NCBI RefSeq assembly: GCF_003010915.2
Contig: NZ_CP028426.1
Span: 1,860,001 to 1,924,000, forward strand
Length of the DNA: 64,000 nucleotides
Source of the DNA: Gulosibacter molinativorax
Lineage (GTDB): Bacteria; Actinomycetota; Actinomycetes; Actinomycetales; Microbacteriaceae
Reading direction: 5' to 3'
Shown here: in pieces, positions 61,867 through 64,000 of the stretch
How positions within the stretch are numbered: position 1 is the first letter of the stretch
Layout of the letters: each line of letters begins with the position of its first letter
Notes under the pieces: model-generated
Told to the model about the DNA's origin: nothing
Databases searched by the model: none
The model's input: the letters and a program-made list of their open reading frames with translations, nothing else
Translations under genes and position numbers: made by a program

Positions 61867-63833
61867 GCCTTCACCTGCTCTAGTCGGGCGCGGATTCGGC
61901 CGAGAACCTCATCGAGGTCGGCGTCGATTTCTTCTAGGGAGCGCGGCGGGACGTAATTGTAGAAGTGGCGCGTGAACTGAATCTCCGCGCCCTCCCTCGA
62001 CTTGGATTCGTCGATCCAGGCGTCTGGGACGAACGGCTTTACCTCGCGTTCGAGGTACTCGTCGATGTCTTCGTTCCACGGCACGTTCTCGGTGTCGCGC
62101 AGCGCGGCGTCGGCGACAGGCCTGCCCGCTTTCGTCAACAACTCGCCATCGTCGTCGTGCTCGCTCAGCTCATCCACGAGCATTTTCACGAGCGCCGGTT
62201 TCAGCGCGACGCCCTTACCGTTCGCCGCGGCCATCAGCTGCTTCTGGAACTCCGTGCGGCTGAACGACAGCTCTCCCCCAGCATCCACCCCCGCAGCCTC
62301 GAGCACCTCGAGGAGGCGACCCTGCGCATCCTCATCGAGCTTCGTGACCGGCTTCGCCGCCATCGCGCGCTCGATGCGTTCGGGGGTGAACCCGTAGTTG
62401 CGTTTCATCGGGCGTTCGAGCGTGATCGTGCGGTACATGAAGTCGGTCACGTCGAAGATCTTCGAGACATCGGACTCTTCGAATTGCTCGTAAAGCTTCG
62501 TGATCTCGACGATGTGATCGTCACTCAATTCCTTGCGCTTTGAACCGACGCTCTTGCGCATCTTTACGAACATCTCCGTCGCGTCGATGAGCTGCACCTT
62601 GTTGCGCCGCTCCGCGGGCTTGTCCTTATTGAGGATCCAGACGTAGGTGCTGATGCCGGTGTTGTAGAACATGTCGGTCGGCAAGCCGACGATGGTCTCG
62701 AGGTAGTCGTTGTCGAGGATCCACTTGCGAATGTTCGATTCGCCCGAGCCAGCACCCCCGGTAAAGAGCGGCGAGCCATTAAGGACGATCGCGCCCTTGC
62801 CTCCGCCAGAGCTGTCGCTCGGCTCGCGCAGCTTCGAGATGAGATGCATGAGAAAGAGCATCGAGCCGTCGGAGACTCGAGGCAGGCCCGCGCCGAATCG
62901 TCCGTCGAACCCGGCGATCTCATGTTCGGAAGTGACCGCTTCGCGTTGCTTTTGCCAATTGACGCCGAACGGCGGATTCGAGAGCCCGTAGTGGAAGGTG
63001 CGGTTCTTAAACGCGGGGTTCATGAGGGTGTCGCCGTTCACGATGTTGTCGATCGGCTGGCCCTTCACCACCATGTCGGCCTTGCAGATCGCGTAAGAGG
63101 CACCGTTGAGCTCCTGTCCAAGCAGGTTCACTTGGGCCGAGCCATTCATGGCCTTGATCTCGTCATCGGCGACCGAGAGCATCCCACCCGTACCCGCCGT
63201 CGGATCATAGACATCGCGGACAATGCCGGGGGTCATGAGATCTTCTTCGTTGGCGAGCAGAATCGAGACCATGAGCTTCACGACCTCCCGCGGCGTGAAG
63301 TGCTCACCTGCAGTCTCGTTCGAGGCCTCGGCAAACTTACGAATGAGCTCCTCAAAGATGTGGCCCATTTTCTCGTTGTCGACAGCCTTTGGGTGCAGAT
63401 CGACTTTGGCGAAGTGCTGGAGAATCTGCAGCAAGAGGTCGTTCTGCGCGAGGTCCACAATCGTGTCTTCGAACTTGTACTTCTCGAAGATGTCGCGCAC
63501 GTTCGACGAAAACGAGTTCACATAGTCGCGAAGGTTTTGCTCGAGATTATCGGGGTCGCCTTGCAGCGACTTCAGGTCGTGATTCGAGCGATTCGAAAAC
63601 GAGTAGGTGTGGCCAGCCTTCGCACGGAGCATGCCGGGTGACGGGTCGACGTCCGGGTCGAGACCCTTCGTCGCTTCGAGCACGGCCTGCTTCGTCGGCG
63701 CGAGCACCGCATCCAATCGCGAAAGAACCGTGAACGGCAGGATGATGTCGCCGTACTGATGCTGCTTGTAGGTGCCTCGAAGCAGGTCGGCCGCCGACCA
63801 GATGAACGACGCGTGATTGAAGTTGCTAGACAC
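61863..63833 (-). CDS. hsdM: Type I restriction-modification DNA methyltransferase subunit M
   Basis: The 656-residue N6-adenine methyltransferase has the SAM motif VYDPTAGTGGMLSVA and the catalytic NPPFG in HYGLSNPPFGVNWQKQ. The N-terminal domain NHASFIWSAADLLRGTYKQHQYGDIILPFTVLSRLDAVL is the usual HsdM start, so the GTG at 63833 is chosen over ATG 63959, whose extra residues look random. A C-terminal extension (from about residue 470) is longer than in classical HsdM and may be an interaction module. It is the first gene of hsdMSR. The promoter lies in 63834-64000. Confidence 0.96.
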   Translation of the reverse strand: MSSNFNHASFIWSAADLLRGTYKQHQYGDIILPFTVLSRLDAVLAPTKQAVLEATKGLDPDVDPSPGMLRAKAGHTYSFSNRSNHDLKSLQGDPDNLEQNLRDYVNSFSSNVRDIFEKYKFEDTIVDLAQNDLLLQILQHFAKVDLHPKAVDNEKMGHIFEELIRKFAEASNETAGEHFTPREVVKLMVSILLANEEDLMTPGIVRDVYDPTAGTGGMLSVADDEIKAMNGSAQVNLLGQELNGASYAICKADMVVKGQPIDNIVNGDTLMNPAFKNRTFHYGLSNPPFGVNWQKQREAVTSEHEIAGFDGRFGAGLPRVSDGSMLFLMHLISKLREPSDSSGGGKGAIVLNGSPLFTGGAGSGESNIRKWILDNDYLETIVGLPTDMFYNTGISTYVWILNKDKPAERRNKVQLIDATEMFVKMRKSVGSKRKELSDDHIVEITKLYEQFEESDVSKIFDVTDFMYRTITLERPMKRNYGFTPERIERAMAAKPVTKLDEDAQGRLLEVLEAAGVDAGGELSFSRTEFQKQLMAAANGKGVALKPALVKMLVDELSEHDDDGELLTKAGRPVADAALRDTENVPWNEDIDEYLEREVKPFVPDAWIDESKSREGAEIQFTRHFYNYVPPRSLEEIDADLDEVLGRIRARLEQVKA

Positions 63834-64000
63834 CCGAATTAACCCCTGAAAAGCCGAATATGTTCGATTTGTCGAGCCTAGTCGAGGGCACCGACCCTCC
63901 AGGCGGGCGGGCAGACTTGAACTCTGAAGAAACGGGATGTCTAGCTTGTGACCGGCCACACAGTGACGATTTGTTCGTACTCGATGCTTGGGCTCCGATT

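Overview
The window is high-GC (roughly 65%) bacterial DNA that looks like an actinobacterium, most likely of the Microbacteriaceae type. The pointers are pdxST divergent from a MocR-type pdxR, a RamB-like XRE/ScfR regulator next to aceA and aceB, several promoters whose -10 lies 6-7 nt before the ATG (leaderless genes), a strong visible excess of GGATGC/GCATCC, and dispersed palindromic GTATCGAAA/TAGCCGC repeats between genes. The genus is inferred from gene content and style, not from a marker gene.

Layout. 0.1-8 kb: an ATP-grasp protein, two LLM-class flavin monooxygenases of the NtaA/SoxA type around a GH13 glycosidase-like protein and a GNAT acetyltransferase, then an HdeD-like membrane protein. 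8-12 kb: a SnoaL-like protein, and the PLP synthase operon pdxS-pdxT divergent from its likely activator pdxR, with three repeated AAGTGG boxes between them. 12-18 kb: a small protein, a Phd/RelE-type toxin-antitoxin pair, and the glyoxylate shunt (aceA, aceB) divergent from a RamB-like regulator with a perfect 10+10 bp inverted repeat between them. 18-23.6 kb: a frameshifted GNAT, a CPA1 Na+/H+ antiporter, a TM2 protein carrying three Ltp-type repeats, an MFS exporter and panD. 23.7-27.4 kb: a phenol-hydroxylase-type FAD monooxygenase behind a perfect 12-bp inverted repeat, a DUF1304-like membrane protein and an SDR. 27.5-29.3 kb: a complete 1304-bp IS3-family element inserted with a 3-bp target duplication into a nitrobindin-like gene, which can be reconstructed exactly in frame. 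29-39 kb: assorted housekeeping or accessory genes, including a NarL-type two-component system. 39.4-42.7 kb: a GlxA-type regulator whose 3' 524 bp are duplicated about 2.2 kb downstream; an orphan AAA/DUF4143 ATPase lies between the copies, preceded by six 22-bp direct repeats that run into its promoter. 42.7-51.9 kb: an accessory metabolic region (aquaporin, frameshifted formaldehyde-dehydrogenase-like gene, LuxR-type regulator, thiolase, MHS-family symporter, acyl-CoA ligase, PucR-type regulator). 51.9-56.1 kb: a DnaQ-like exonuclease/BRCT protein, a metNIQ ABC importer and an OsmC protein. 56.2-63.8 kb: a defence and addiction block with a Fic protein and small partner, a DUF433 antitoxin-like protein, and a complete type I restriction-modification operon hsdM-hsdS-hsdR.

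The most unusual part is 39.86-42.62 kb. The ATPase gene sits between two direct 524-bp copies of the glxA 3' end, as would result from single-crossover integration of a circle or from a tandem duplication. Recombination between the copies would remove 2241 bp and leave one intact regulator gene. The 22-bp repeat array in front of the ATPase looks like a multi-site operator on one face of the helix. I did not see tRNA or rRNA genes or a CRISPR array.
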